DNA of 64,000 bases. Origin: Gemmatimonadota bacterium. Lineage in GTDB: Bacteria; Latescibacterota; UBA2968; UBA8231. Below the pieces are notes generated by a model. The model was given only the letters and a program-made list of their open reading frames with translations, had not been told where the DNA came from and did no database searches. A program made the translations under genes and the position numbers. Below are positions 17,568-25,577 of this stretch, in pieces. The stretch lies in NCBI GenBank assembly GCA_018660835.1, contig JABJJN010000080.1, positions 124,001-188,000 on the forward strand, in the 5' to 3' direction. Numbering within the stretch: the stretch's first letter is position 1; every line of letters starts with the position of its first letter.

Positions 17568-18224
17568 ATGACAAAGCCCACAGTCGCAGTGATCGGGGTC
17601 TTGGCCCTGTTGATCGTCGGACCGGCCCAGGGGGTCGAGGAATCCGGGTGGGGGCAGCTCAAGCAGTTGCACCTGCGATCGGCCGATGGCATCGTGGCCG
17701 TCGATCTCCCTGTTGAGGCAGCGGCCAAGCGACCGTCGCGTGTGTACAGTGCCACGGCGACCTCGGAAAGTGGCCAGAGCACGGACGCTACGGTAGATCT
17801 GTCCGCCACACAGAGCCGCAGTGTCAGCCGTTGGGTATACCCGAAGGGCAAGACGCAGATCTATCTATCCGACCTGAACGCCGGTGGCACGCTCGACGAC
17901 GATCTCTACGTCAGCCTGGCTGTGCCCACTCGGGCCGTTGATGTGCCGGTTCTCGTGACCATGACGGTGATCGGCAACAAACTATCGGATCTGGTGATCG
18001 TTTTTCAACCCGGCGGTCTGGTCTTCAACACCCCGGCATCGCTGTGGGTGCAGATGGGGACGGTCCTCGTCGACATCCCCACCAGCGATATCACGGTGTG
18101 GCACGAATACGATGATGGCACAGTAGAAGAAGCGTCGCTGGAAGCGACGAAAGATTACCAGAAGGGTGCATACGAATTCATCACAGAGGTGCCCGGATTC
18201 TCGCGATACGGACTCCGACGCTGA
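17568..18224 (+). CDS. Secreted protein of unknown function (paralogue A)
   Basis: A 218-residue protein with a signal peptide (VAVIGVLALLIVGPAQG). Right after cleavage comes ESGWGQLKQL. A low-complexity, polar linker to about residue 90 is followed by a beta-sandwich (DLYVSLAVPTRAV, VPVLVTMTVIG, LVIVFQPGGLVF) and a domain ending ITEVPGFSRYGLRR. The last motif resembles the closing strand of ZU5-like or adhesin repeat domains with a FSRY signature. The next gene is a degraded paralogue sharing both the ESSWAGVK-like start and the PGFSRY end. Family unknown to me. Confidence 0.7.
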   Translation: MTKPTVAVIGVLALLIVGPAQGVEESGWGQLKQLHLRSADGIVAVDLPVEAAAKRPSRVYSATATSESGQSTDATVDLSATQSRSVSRWVYPKGKTQIYLSDLNAGGTLDDDLYVSLAVPTRAVDVPVLVTMTVIGNKLSDLVIVFQPGGLVFNTPASLWVQMGTVLVDIPTSDITVWHEYDDGTVEEASLEATKDYQKGAYEFITEVPGFSRYGLRR

Positions 18225-18252
18225 ACGGGCGACGAATGATAAAGGATAATTG

Positions 18253-18708
18253 ATGACACGGTTGATGATGATGACGCGGTTGATGCTAGCGGGTGCTCTG
18301 CTGATGGTGCTGTCAGCGAGTGGTACCTCTGCCGCCGGGGAGAGCAGCTGGGCGGGGGTCAAGCTCCTCATGACGAGCGATTCCGGGCCGCAAGCAGCGG
18401 CAAAGAACGGCGGTCCTCCCAAAGAGGATGAAGGCTCAGTGAGTCAGACGGAGGAGCCGAACGTCGTAACCACACTGGTGCTTCCGGGTGCGGACGGCGA
18501 ACTGAAAGTGCGCCGCAAGCTGCTCGACAAGACGTCCCGAAATGATCTAAAGGTGGTGCTGGGCGTGTCCGCAGGTGCCGTCACTGAGCCAGTGGAGATC
18601 ACGATGAAGGTCGACGGCTATCGTCAGAAGGCTTCGCATCACCAAGGATGGCACGACAATCGTCATCCACGCCCGGATCCCCGGCTTTTCGCGTTACTCG
18701 CTGGGTGA
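18253..18708 (+). CDS. Secreted paralogue B, apparently frameshifted
   Basis: AAAGGA precedes ATG 18253 by six bases. The signal peptide starts with a duplicated MTRLM. Downstream, ESSWAGVKLLM and DLKVVLGVSAGAV parallel the previous gene. In the frame given, the protein ends in an unrelated histidine-rich tail. In the +1 frame, the codons from about 18630 to TAA 18710-18712 read RITKDGTTIVIHARIPGFSRYSLGE-like, matching the C terminus of the preceding protein. The switch lies between about 18608 and 18640. Relative to the paralogue, about 60 residues of the middle are also absent. So this is either a pseudogene, a sequencing indel, or a recoded gene; I favour the first two. Confidence 0.6.
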   Translation: MTRLMMMTRLMLAGALLMVLSASGTSAAGESSWAGVKLLMTSDSGPQAAAKNGGPPKEDEGSVSQTEEPNVVTTLVLPGADGELKVRRKLLDKTSRNDLKVVLGVSAGAVTEPVEITMKVDGYRQKASHHQGWHDNRHPRPDPRLFALLAG

Positions 18709-18765
18709 GTAAGAGGCGGCTCTAGCCGAAGAACATCCGCGCGGTTTGCACGACGCCTGAATGAC

Positions 18766-18804
18766 AGGCCCCCATGGTAATGGACCGTGGGGGCCTGGCT
18801 TTTT
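18766..18804 (+). terminator. Rho-independent terminator
   Basis: AGGCCCCCA (18766-18774) pairs with TGGGGGCCT (18788-18796), extended inward by TGGT/ACCG with a wobble, and is followed by GGC and five T (18800-18804). It lies 54 bp after the frameshifted secreted paralogue and before the convergent sialidase-like gene. Confidence 0.8.
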
Positions 18805-18826
18805 GGTCTCACCTGATCCAGTGTGC

Positions 18827-21271
18827 CTACCCTGCGACTGCACCTTTGTTCTGAGTCGGTGGCAGATCCGTCAATTCGACAAAGGTCCCACGAATCCAGC
18901 TTCTTCCAAAGATCCCGCTGCCGGGACGATTTGGCGGCGCCGTATCGTCGGTGTAGTCGACTGCGAAAATCCGTCCGTCATGAATCTGGGTCCATCCGGG
19001 ATAGCCAAGATCGTGGCTGGTGGCGGCGGCGGCGACTTCAACCATGTGGTCAAGCTGGTACTGATCAGGGAACTCGCCGCTGTCAGCGGACCAGGAGATC
19101 TCCTTTCGGCCCGTCTTCGGATCATCCAGGATCTGGTGGTATCGGCGCCAGATGCTATAGCCCGTCACTTGCTCGCTCATCTGATCGGGGTAGACATTGA
19201 TCCCGTTGAGCGTCGATTCATTGCCGAAGGCACAGACATACAAGCTCTCCTGCTGCGTACTACCTTCGCGCTTCACACGTTCATCGATTTCGTCAGATTC
19301 GAAGGCCCGCTGGCCATCAATGAAAACGGTCAGTCGTCCGGGTACCCTGACGAATCGGTACACATGGAAACTGTTTGACTCGACAGCCGCACTCATTTGT
19401 TCGTGACCCACCATCTGAATGCGATCACCCAGCAATCTGAACTCGCCGGCATACGGGATGGAGACCGTCGCCCCCCGACCAGAATTCGAAACGATCTTGA
19501 CCTCGATAGAGAGGTCGATGCTGGTTTCGGGCGTATCAGCGGGACGCAGATAATACCTTGTGAACTGGCCGCAGACCCCATCGCTGTCGATATGGAGTTC
19601 GCCATCCTTGATCCCCACAGAGTGACGATCATTGAAATGGGCCCCACCGGCTCGAAATGGCGGCGTCGTTGCCAGAGGATCTTCAACCCACGCCCACTGA
19701 GCCGTGCGGCCACAACCCGTGCGGAAGCTGACGAAGGCACGCCCGTCGGCGAGCAACCTGCCGCAGGTCCGGCCGTGGATATGGAAAGGTAGCTCCTCCA
19801 GTTCCCAGCTCCTGCCGCCATCATCAGAAGTTCCCTTGATTGCTGGCAGATAGTCGTCTCGCCATTCCCGTGCCACGAATTGCAGTTGGCCATCGGGCAA
19901 GAGCATCAGACTGGCTTCGTCAAGGTGGTGTGGGGGCCATGCACCGATATCGGCCAGCGCCTCCCACGTTGTACCCTGGTCCGTCGATTTCCAGATCTTG
20001 ATGTGAAGTGGTTGCGTCGCGATCACGGTCCCTGGCCGCAGTTCAAACCAATGGGTCGCCAACCGCCATGAGCCGTCCGGCATGACGACGACCTCAGAAG
20101 GTTGCATCAGATCCCCGGGCGTCCTCGAGGGGCTGATCGCTCTCATCCATCGCTGGTTAACCCAGGTCCTGCCGCAATCGTGGCTGTCGAAAAGCACCAC
20201 ATCCAGAAATTTCTCACCGCCGCGGTTCTGGATGCAGTGTGTCAGCAACAGCAGCGAACCATCCTCGAGCCTCTGGAGACGAGCACTGCCACCTCCGTCG
20301 ACAATGGCCGCCGGCTCTCCCCAGGTGAGGCCCAGATCCCTGCTGATCTGCACGAACAAGGTATCGGAGCCCCCATGGCCAATGCCATCGGAATAAGCAC
20401 ATATCAACGAATGATCCATCGCTTGAACGACCGCCGGGAACCCATACCAGCGGTCCGTGTTTCGCTGAATCGTCACGTGGCGGCCAATCTTACCCCACAC
20501 CGATCTCATAGACTGAAACCGAAAGCCTCTGCCAGGGGCCACCGTGCGATCCTTCTTGGCCAGCGGGTGTGGCAGAACCGCATCGGCTGTCGCCGTGGGT
20601 GACTCACCAACTGTCAGGTCGGTGATACCGGCTGCGCCCGGATACTGTTCAACCTGCACGTGATTGATCACATCCACGTCGGCCTGTATGACCGCATCTT
20701 CGACAAGATAGTACCAATCACAGTCCCCACGGCCGCTTACCCAAGCGGTCAGTCGCTTCGTCTTCAGATCAGCTTTGATGTTGAAGTCGTAGGGTGTGTT
20801 GGGCCGACAGTAGAGGCTGTAGTAGTCGAGCCCACCGGTATTGACCCACGGCGTGATGTAGGCGGTTCCCTTCTCGGCACGCCCGTCATCGACGAGACCG
20901 AATCGAACAACCACTTCGAAGTCGTCACCGTTCTTGCGACCCAGGGAGAGAGTCTGCAGCAACCTGGCGGGTCTGAATGGCTCTTCGTCTCCATATAAAG
21001 GTTGAGACACCTTCTGCTGGGTTTGCTCGTGTGCTTCATCAAAGTTCGTGGGACTGCCAGTCTTGGCCTCGGTGTTGCGTTGCATGGCCGACCGCACGAA
21101 ATCGGGCAATCCGTCCCTGTATGGAATCGGGTTGACGGAGCACATCTGGAACGTACAGTGCACATGTATTGAGCCAGAGATCGTCGCTACATCCACCGCG
21201 TGCGATCGCGATCCCGACTCACCCTTCGTGCCATGTTCGTATTCAAACGACAGCAAATTCATCTCTCCCAT
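18827..21271 (-). CDS. Exo-alpha-sialidase-like (BNR/Asp-box) protein with concanavalin-like domains
   Basis: An 814-residue protein with a six-bladed-propeller core marked by four Asp boxes: SRDLGLTWGEP, SHDCGRTWVNQ, STDQGTTWEAL and SDDGGRSWELE (about residues 325-500). An N-terminal beta-sandwich (80-235) and a C-terminal LamG/concanavalin-like domain (about 560-700, with LTVFIDGQRAFES) flank it. These belong to the GH33-like clan that removes terminal sugars or sulfated sugars; the RIP/FRIP arginine and the full triad are not obvious, so the substrate is open. No signal peptide. It starts 28 bp after the stop of the enolase-superfamily gene on the same strand, so it is the last gene of a catabolic operon. 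An in-frame ATG at 21262 is an alternative start. Confidence 0.85.
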   Translation of the reverse strand: MGEMNLLSFEYEHGTKGESGSRSHAVDVATISGSIHVHCTFQMCSVNPIPYRDGLPDFVRSAMQRNTEAKTGSPTNFDEAHEQTQQKVSQPLYGDEEPFRPARLLQTLSLGRKNGDDFEVVVRFGLVDDGRAEKGTAYITPWVNTGGLDYYSLYCRPNTPYDFNIKADLKTKRLTAWVSGRGDCDWYYLVEDAVIQADVDVINHVQVEQYPGAAGITDLTVGESPTATADAVLPHPLAKKDRTVAPGRGFRFQSMRSVWGKIGRHVTIQRNTDRWYGFPAVVQAMDHSLICAYSDGIGHGGSDTLFVQISRDLGLTWGEPAAIVDGGGSARLQRLEDGSLLLLTHCIQNRGGEKFLDVVLFDSHDCGRTWVNQRWMRAISPSRTPGDLMQPSEVVVMPDGSWRLATHWFELRPGTVIATQPLHIKIWKSTDQGTTWEALADIGAWPPHHLDEASLMLLPDGQLQFVAREWRDDYLPAIKGTSDDGGRSWELEELPFHIHGRTCGRLLADGRAFVSFRTGCGRTAQWAWVEDPLATTPPFRAGGAHFNDRHSVGIKDGELHIDSDGVCGQFTRYYLRPADTPETSIDLSIEVKIVSNSGRGATVSIPYAGEFRLLGDRIQMVGHEQMSAAVESNSFHVYRFVRVPGRLTVFIDGQRAFESDEIDERVKREGSTQQESLYVCAFGNESTLNGINVYPDQMSEQVTGYSIWRRYHQILDDPKTGRKEISWSADSGEFPDQYQLDHMVEVAAAATSHDLGYPGWTQIHDGRIFAVDYTDDTAPPNRPGSGIFGRSWIRGTFVELTDLPPTQNKGAVAG

Positions 21272-21298
21272 TCAGTAATCCGAACTACAGTCGAACGA

Positions 21299-22552
21299 TC
21301 AGCTCCACCAGAGCGGCACGTCCTGACCCTCGAAGATCGGATTCGGCTTGCAATACGACCCTGCCACGAAGGGGAATCTTTCTTCGAGGTCGTCAATGAG
21401 TTCGACGCCATAGCCCGGTCTGTCGGGAATTGTCAGCACCCCGTTCTCGATCGGATAGGGATCCTTGAAGATCTCCCACTTCAGCGGGTTGTAGGTCTGA
21501 TTCAGCTCGCACATATGGCCGCAGGGCACGCCGGCCACCAGATGGATGTTGGCGATCGTCGTCAGACCGCCGACCCAGTTGTGCGGGCAATACATCTGGC
21601 CGTGCTCGTGGATGGTCCGGCCGATTTGCCACCCCTCTGTGATCCCCGACAGGTTGGCATCCGTCTGGATAATGTTCATCGCCCCTGCCGCCACGAAGGG
21701 CCCCACTTGGTAGCGGTTCCACCAGCTCTCACCGCCTGAGACCATGACCGAAGGCATGGCCTCGTTGATCGCCAGGTGCTGTTCGAGCGCCACGGGGCCC
21801 GTGTGTTCTACGGGCTCCTCGAACCAGTAGAACCTGAGTGCTTCCAGGACCGGGCACAGTTCCTTGAGGATCTGCTCGTAAGGCCAGGGAAATTTCTCGA
21901 GCACCAGTTTGAACTCAGGCCCTACCGCTTCGCGCAGGCGTTCGAGGACCACGATGTATTGCTCCATCGTCATCCCCGAGTGTTTCCAACTCGTACCATT
22001 GCGGAACTTGAACGTGTCATAGCCGGCTGCCTTGTAGCGCAGGGCCTCTTCGATCAGTTCCTCTTCGCCCTTGTCATACCAGGCGTGACAGACGCCCCCA
22101 CTGGCATAGATCCGCACCTGATTCGAGGGTGATACTTCGTCGGACAGCAGTTTGTACACGGGCTGATCGACGGCCTTGCCGATGGCATCCCACAGCGCAT
22201 TGTTCACCCCCGCCCAGGCGCCCTCGGCAACACTGTTGTGACCCTGGTTGTTGGTCAGCAGGTCCACGTCGAAGATGTTCGCCCCGAGCAACAGTGGCCT
22301 GATGTAGCGATCGGTGTATTGTTTGAGTCGATCGGGTCCGCGGTAGGGACTGCCCTCCGCAATGCCCACCACGCCCTGGTCGGTGAAGACCTGTAAGAGG
22401 GCCGCGTCCGCCTTCCACACATAGAGACCACCGCAACGCCACAGGTATTCCCCGTCGTGGGTGTAGGAGAGCGGTGTCACCTGGATGTCCGTGATCTTGA
22501 TGTCCTGGCGTTGCAATCCTTGCGCCGGGTGCTGTCGTGCCTCCCTCATCAT
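21299..22552 (-). CDS. Enolase-superfamily (mandelate racemase-like) dehydratase
   Basis: A 417-residue enzyme. I set the start at ATG 22552 because GGAGG lies eight bases ahead; the longer frame would run into the previous gene. The family core is visible: WAGVNNALWDAIGKAVDQPVY, then VLEKFPWP and FEEPVEH (metal-binding Glu), VSGGESWWN (third Glu), TDANLSG (Asp) and CPHNWVGG (catalytic His). A KFRNG strand may supply a lysine-side base. The three acidic ligands plus Asp-His suggest acid-sugar dehydration. It lies between an aminotransferase gene (37 bp upstream) and the sialidase-like gene, consistent with breakdown of an amino- or uronic-sugar polymer. Confidence 0.92.
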   Translation of the reverse strand: MMREARQHPAQGLQRQDIKITDIQVTPLSYTHDGEYLWRCGGLYVWKADAALLQVFTDQGVVGIAEGSPYRGPDRLKQYTDRYIRPLLLGANIFDVDLLTNNQGHNSVAEGAWAGVNNALWDAIGKAVDQPVYKLLSDEVSPSNQVRIYASGGVCHAWYDKGEEELIEEALRYKAAGYDTFKFRNGTSWKHSGMTMEQYIVVLERLREAVGPEFKLVLEKFPWPYEQILKELCPVLEALRFYWFEEPVEHTGPVALEQHLAINEAMPSVMVSGGESWWNRYQVGPFVAAGAMNIIQTDANLSGITEGWQIGRTIHEHGQMYCPHNWVGGLTTIANIHLVAGVPCGHMCELNQTYNPLKWEIFKDPYPIENGVLTIPDRPGYGVELIDDLEERFPFVAGSYCKPNPIFEGQDVPLWWS

Positions 22553-22589
22553 CCCTTCCTCCTCCACGCGTCTATGGTCATCTATCACC

Positions 22590-23876
22590 TCACTTTGCTT
22601 CCATTTCCCGGAGAGCATCCACATTGCGTTCGACTTTGTGGACGATTGATGCCAGTCTCTCCATGTCTTTTCTGGCGGGACGTATGAAGTTGTTGGTACT
22701 CATCTCCATTGACCGGTCACACTTGTAGCGGCAGTTGGGGATTTGTGTCTTGCTGTAGTCCGTCTTGGCCCGCTTGAGATTCTCCATCCACATGGTTTTG
22801 GGTCCCTTGTAGCCCCGCCACTGCAGACGAGGCCAGTCCGGAATAGGCGCCGGCACATAAGGACCCCAGGACAGACCTTCGGCTCTCAGGGCCCGAACGA
22901 AGGTGTCGCGTGTGATGCCCGCTTCGTCGGCGCGGAAGTTCGCCGTCAGCATATGCCAGGAGGGGAGTGCTTGTTTGCCGTATTTGGGCAACTCGATGAA
23001 CTGCGATTCGTCCAGACAGCTGCGCAGATGGCCCACATTTGCTCGCCGCACGGCCAGTTCCTTGTCCAGCTTCTTGAATTGCTCCGCCATCAGCACGGCC
23101 ATGACCGTACTGATTCGATAGGTGTACAGCAGCGAGTCGACGGTGGGTAGATACTCGGGAGGAAAACCGGGTTCCGGCGAGCGGCCCATGTGCTGCGTCG
23201 AGAGGCAGGCCCGCCAGCGAATATCCGGATCTCCGGTCACCAGATAACCACCTTCGCCGGTTGCCAGGATCTTGCCACCCATGCAGGAGAAACCGGCCAC
23301 ATCGCCCCAGTTGCCCACGCTCTTGTTTTTCCAGCGAGCCCCATGCGCCTGGCTGCCGTCTTCGATGACAGCAAGGCCATGTTTCTTCGCGATCTTGCAG
23401 ATCGCTGTCATGTTGGCCGGTTGTCCGTACAGGTGGACGACCAGGATCGCTCGGGTGCGTTGGGTGATGCAGGCCTCGATGCTGGCCGGATCCATCAGTC
23501 CCGTCAGGCGATCGACGTCGGCAAAGACGGGAATCGCTGACTGGTGCAGGATGCAGGAGACGGAGGCCCCCCACGTATAAGGCGTGGTGATCACTTCGTC
23601 ACCAGGCCCCACGTCGACACCCATCAAGGCCATGTGCAGAGCTGCATGACCGGAACTCACGGCCAGTGCATGACGCGAGTCGTGGTAGGACGAGATGGCG
23701 TCCTCAGCCGCACTGATCGCCGGATGCCGATTGTCGAGGCCGACCATCTGGCCCCCTTCCAATACCTTGACCACGCGGTTGATCGCCGTCCTGGTGAAGA
23801 CGGGAAATTTGGGTGCTGTTGGGAGGCCGATGGGCTTGCCCCCGAGCAGGGCGAGTTTGTCTGTAGAGGGTGCCAT
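22590..23876 (-). CDS. DegT/DnrJ/EryC1/StrS-family PLP aminotransferase
   Basis: A 428-residue PLP enzyme. AAGGAG lies six bases before ATG 23876, so the upstream GTG-like extension is dropped. The sugar-aminotransferase pattern is complete: GxxALxxAL near 76-84 (SSGHAALHMAL), PGDEVITTPYTW, Asp173 in IEDGSQAHGA, and Lys202 in FSCMGGKILATGEGG as the Schiff-base lysine. These enzymes transfer amino groups to or from keto-sugars such as nucleotide-linked ones or free scyllo-inosose-type substrates. The position between a ceramidase-like hydrolase and an enolase-superfamily enzyme suggests a catabolic rather than antibiotic role. Confidence 0.95.
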   Translation of the reverse strand: MAPSTDKLALLGGKPIGLPTAPKFPVFTRTAINRVVKVLEGGQMVGLDNRHPAISAAEDAISSYHDSRHALAVSSGHAALHMALMGVDVGPGDEVITTPYTWGASVSCILHQSAIPVFADVDRLTGLMDPASIEACITQRTRAILVVHLYGQPANMTAICKIAKKHGLAVIEDGSQAHGARWKNKSVGNWGDVAGFSCMGGKILATGEGGYLVTGDPDIRWRACLSTQHMGRSPEPGFPPEYLPTVDSLLYTYRISTVMAVLMAEQFKKLDKELAVRRANVGHLRSCLDESQFIELPKYGKQALPSWHMLTANFRADEAGITRDTFVRALRAEGLSWGPYVPAPIPDWPRLQWRGYKGPKTMWMENLKRAKTDYSKTQIPNCRYKCDRSMEMSTNNFIRPARKDMERLASIVHKVERNVDALREMEAK

Positions 23877-23912
23877 GCTTCGCTCCTTGTAGTGGACCAT
23901 AGTTCCAGGTCA

Positions 23913-25271
23913 TCAGGGTGTACTGCCGGAAGGTTGGGGGTGATCCGATAAATCCTGGCTGAGGGCGATCATCTCGTCCCGCAGCTCATCATGTATCCTG
24001 GCATACGCCAGCGAGGCGCCCATGAGTGGAACCTGTTGCTGAGCGTAACCACCCCTGGCTGCCGTATCACGATCTGTCGCATATCCCATGGCATCGTTGG
24101 TCAGCCCCGCAACGAGTGTCACGGAGTGCTCGGAGGCTGACACGATGTCATTATTTATGGCCTGAAATACCTCAAAGCCACTGCCCAGCAGGGCGACGGG
24201 ACCCAGCTTGAGACCCTGGATCTGTGTCGCCGGGCGCAGCGTACCGCCTTCGCCCAGGGTGCGCAGCATCCGCTCAAGGCCGCCGATCAGGACCATTTCC
24301 AGCCGCAGTTCGTGACTACCCTCCTGGGCAGCTAGCGCCTCGACCCGTGTCTGCTTCTCCTGCAGCAGTTCGCGCAGCTTCTGTTCATCCCAGTCGATGC
24401 GCGAGAAGACTGGCTCTCGGGCGACATGGCGGATCGTGTCGACGTCGATGGGCTCCGCCGCGGCGATGCCCTGCCGCAGGCTGGTGGCGAAGCGATCGGC
24501 GATGATGGCCAGCGACTTCATGGAGACGTCGGGCGACTCGTGGGCGATGCAGGAATTGACGTCGCCCTGGGCACCTTGCACGAAGAGCCCGATGCAGTCG
24601 TTTTCTCTCGCCACAGCATTGCTGGCAAGGCCGACAAAATCTCCATGAATCAGCGTGTTTGCCTCACAGCACACGACCGGGTGGCAACTGAAGTGGCTGA
24701 AGAAGCCGATCAGGCCTCGGTCGGAATGAGCGGTGACCACGTGGCAGGTCGTGTCCGTCAATTCTGGCTTGTCCGGTGTCCAGTCCGGGACCAGCGCCTC
24801 GTCCGGGGGGACACAATGACGGTCGTATTCCCGGTTGATGGCGATTCCGGTGCAGGGCACGGCGGCCAGTCTGAAGCTGGCTTCCTCGCGCCGTTCCCAT
24901 GCTTCGATGGCGGCTCGGGCGATGCGCCCCGGCAACGTGCGCAGATAGGGCGGATCAGGATCACCCCAACCCTCGTAGTGGTAAGTCGTCGGACCGCTGT
25001 GGGTGTGGGAGCAGCAGATCATGAGTGCCTCTGGCGAGATCCCGATCTGCCCGGCTACGCGAATGCGGATGTCCTGCGTCATGGCCAGCGGGATGGCGAC
25101 GATGTCGCAGGCGACCAGGATGAAGCCCGTCGTGCCGTCATCAATGGCCATGGCCTTGGCCATGAGAGGGTCATGGACGCCGGTGCTGTGGCGGTTCAGA
25201 AAAGGGCCAAAACCACATAGCTCAACCCCTACACGCGGCGTGATGTCACTGCAGGCGAAGCCGATTTTCAT
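23913..25271 (-). CDS. Neutral/alkaline ceramidase-like hydrolase
   Basis: A 452-residue protein. The N terminus MKIGFACSDITPRVGVELCGFG matches the family start, so I chose ATG 25271 over a longer frame. Zinc-binding and catalytic motifs fit the neutral ceramidase fold: CSHTHSGPT (87-95), FFSHFSCHPV (about 205) and VQGAQGDVN (about 245). Homologues in environmental bacteria are annotated neutral/alkaline non-lysosomal ceramidase but occur beside sugar genes, so amide hydrolysis of an N-acyl amino-sugar or similar is possible. No signal peptide. First gene of a four-gene minus-strand operon; a second, divergent copy of the family is at 32377. Confidence 0.88.
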   Translation of the reverse strand: MKIGFACSDITPRVGVELCGFGPFLNRHSTGVHDPLMAKAMAIDDGTTGFILVACDIVAIPLAMTQDIRIRVAGQIGISPEALMICCSHTHSGPTTYHYEGWGDPDPPYLRTLPGRIARAAIEAWERREEASFRLAAVPCTGIAINREYDRHCVPPDEALVPDWTPDKPELTDTTCHVVTAHSDRGLIGFFSHFSCHPVVCCEANTLIHGDFVGLASNAVARENDCIGLFVQGAQGDVNSCIAHESPDVSMKSLAIIADRFATSLRQGIAAAEPIDVDTIRHVAREPVFSRIDWDEQKLRELLQEKQTRVEALAAQEGSHELRLEMVLIGGLERMLRTLGEGGTLRPATQIQGLKLGPVALLGSGFEVFQAINNDIVSASEHSVTLVAGLTNDAMGYATDRDTAARGGYAQQQVPLMGASLAYARIHDELRDEMIALSQDLSDHPQPSGSTP

Positions 25272-25577
25272 GGAAGACTTTCGGTTTGGAACGGGTCGGG
25301 ATGAGCGGCGTGTCGCCACGGAGGATAAGGCGGATGCCCATTCCTGTCACAGCAGGCTGCGCTCCTCCTTCGACCAGGGATGTTTCAAACTCAGGGAAGC
25401 CGAGCGGAGAGCCAGTCGCTTGATGGATCTCTCCACTTTCCTTCCATACTGCATATCCCCAACAACCTGATGTCTGATGTTGACCGGAGTGGCCCGATTC
25501 GGGGATGTTCACATGGGTGAGGTGCGGATCCAGCCGACCGCGAGGTCAGGTGGATTCCTACCTGAGAAGGACAGATC
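25272..25577. other. 306-bp divergent intergenic region
   Basis: It separates the minus-strand ceramidase-like operon from the plus-strand DUF362 gene and must hold both promoters. No small gene with start signals is seen. Frames crossing it on the minus strand are open but lack recognised motifs. Confidence 0.5.

Noticed and set aside
18766-18804. Transposon end (inverted repeat)
   Set aside because: A T tract and the position after a gene fit an intrinsic terminator; no transposase or target duplication is seen.
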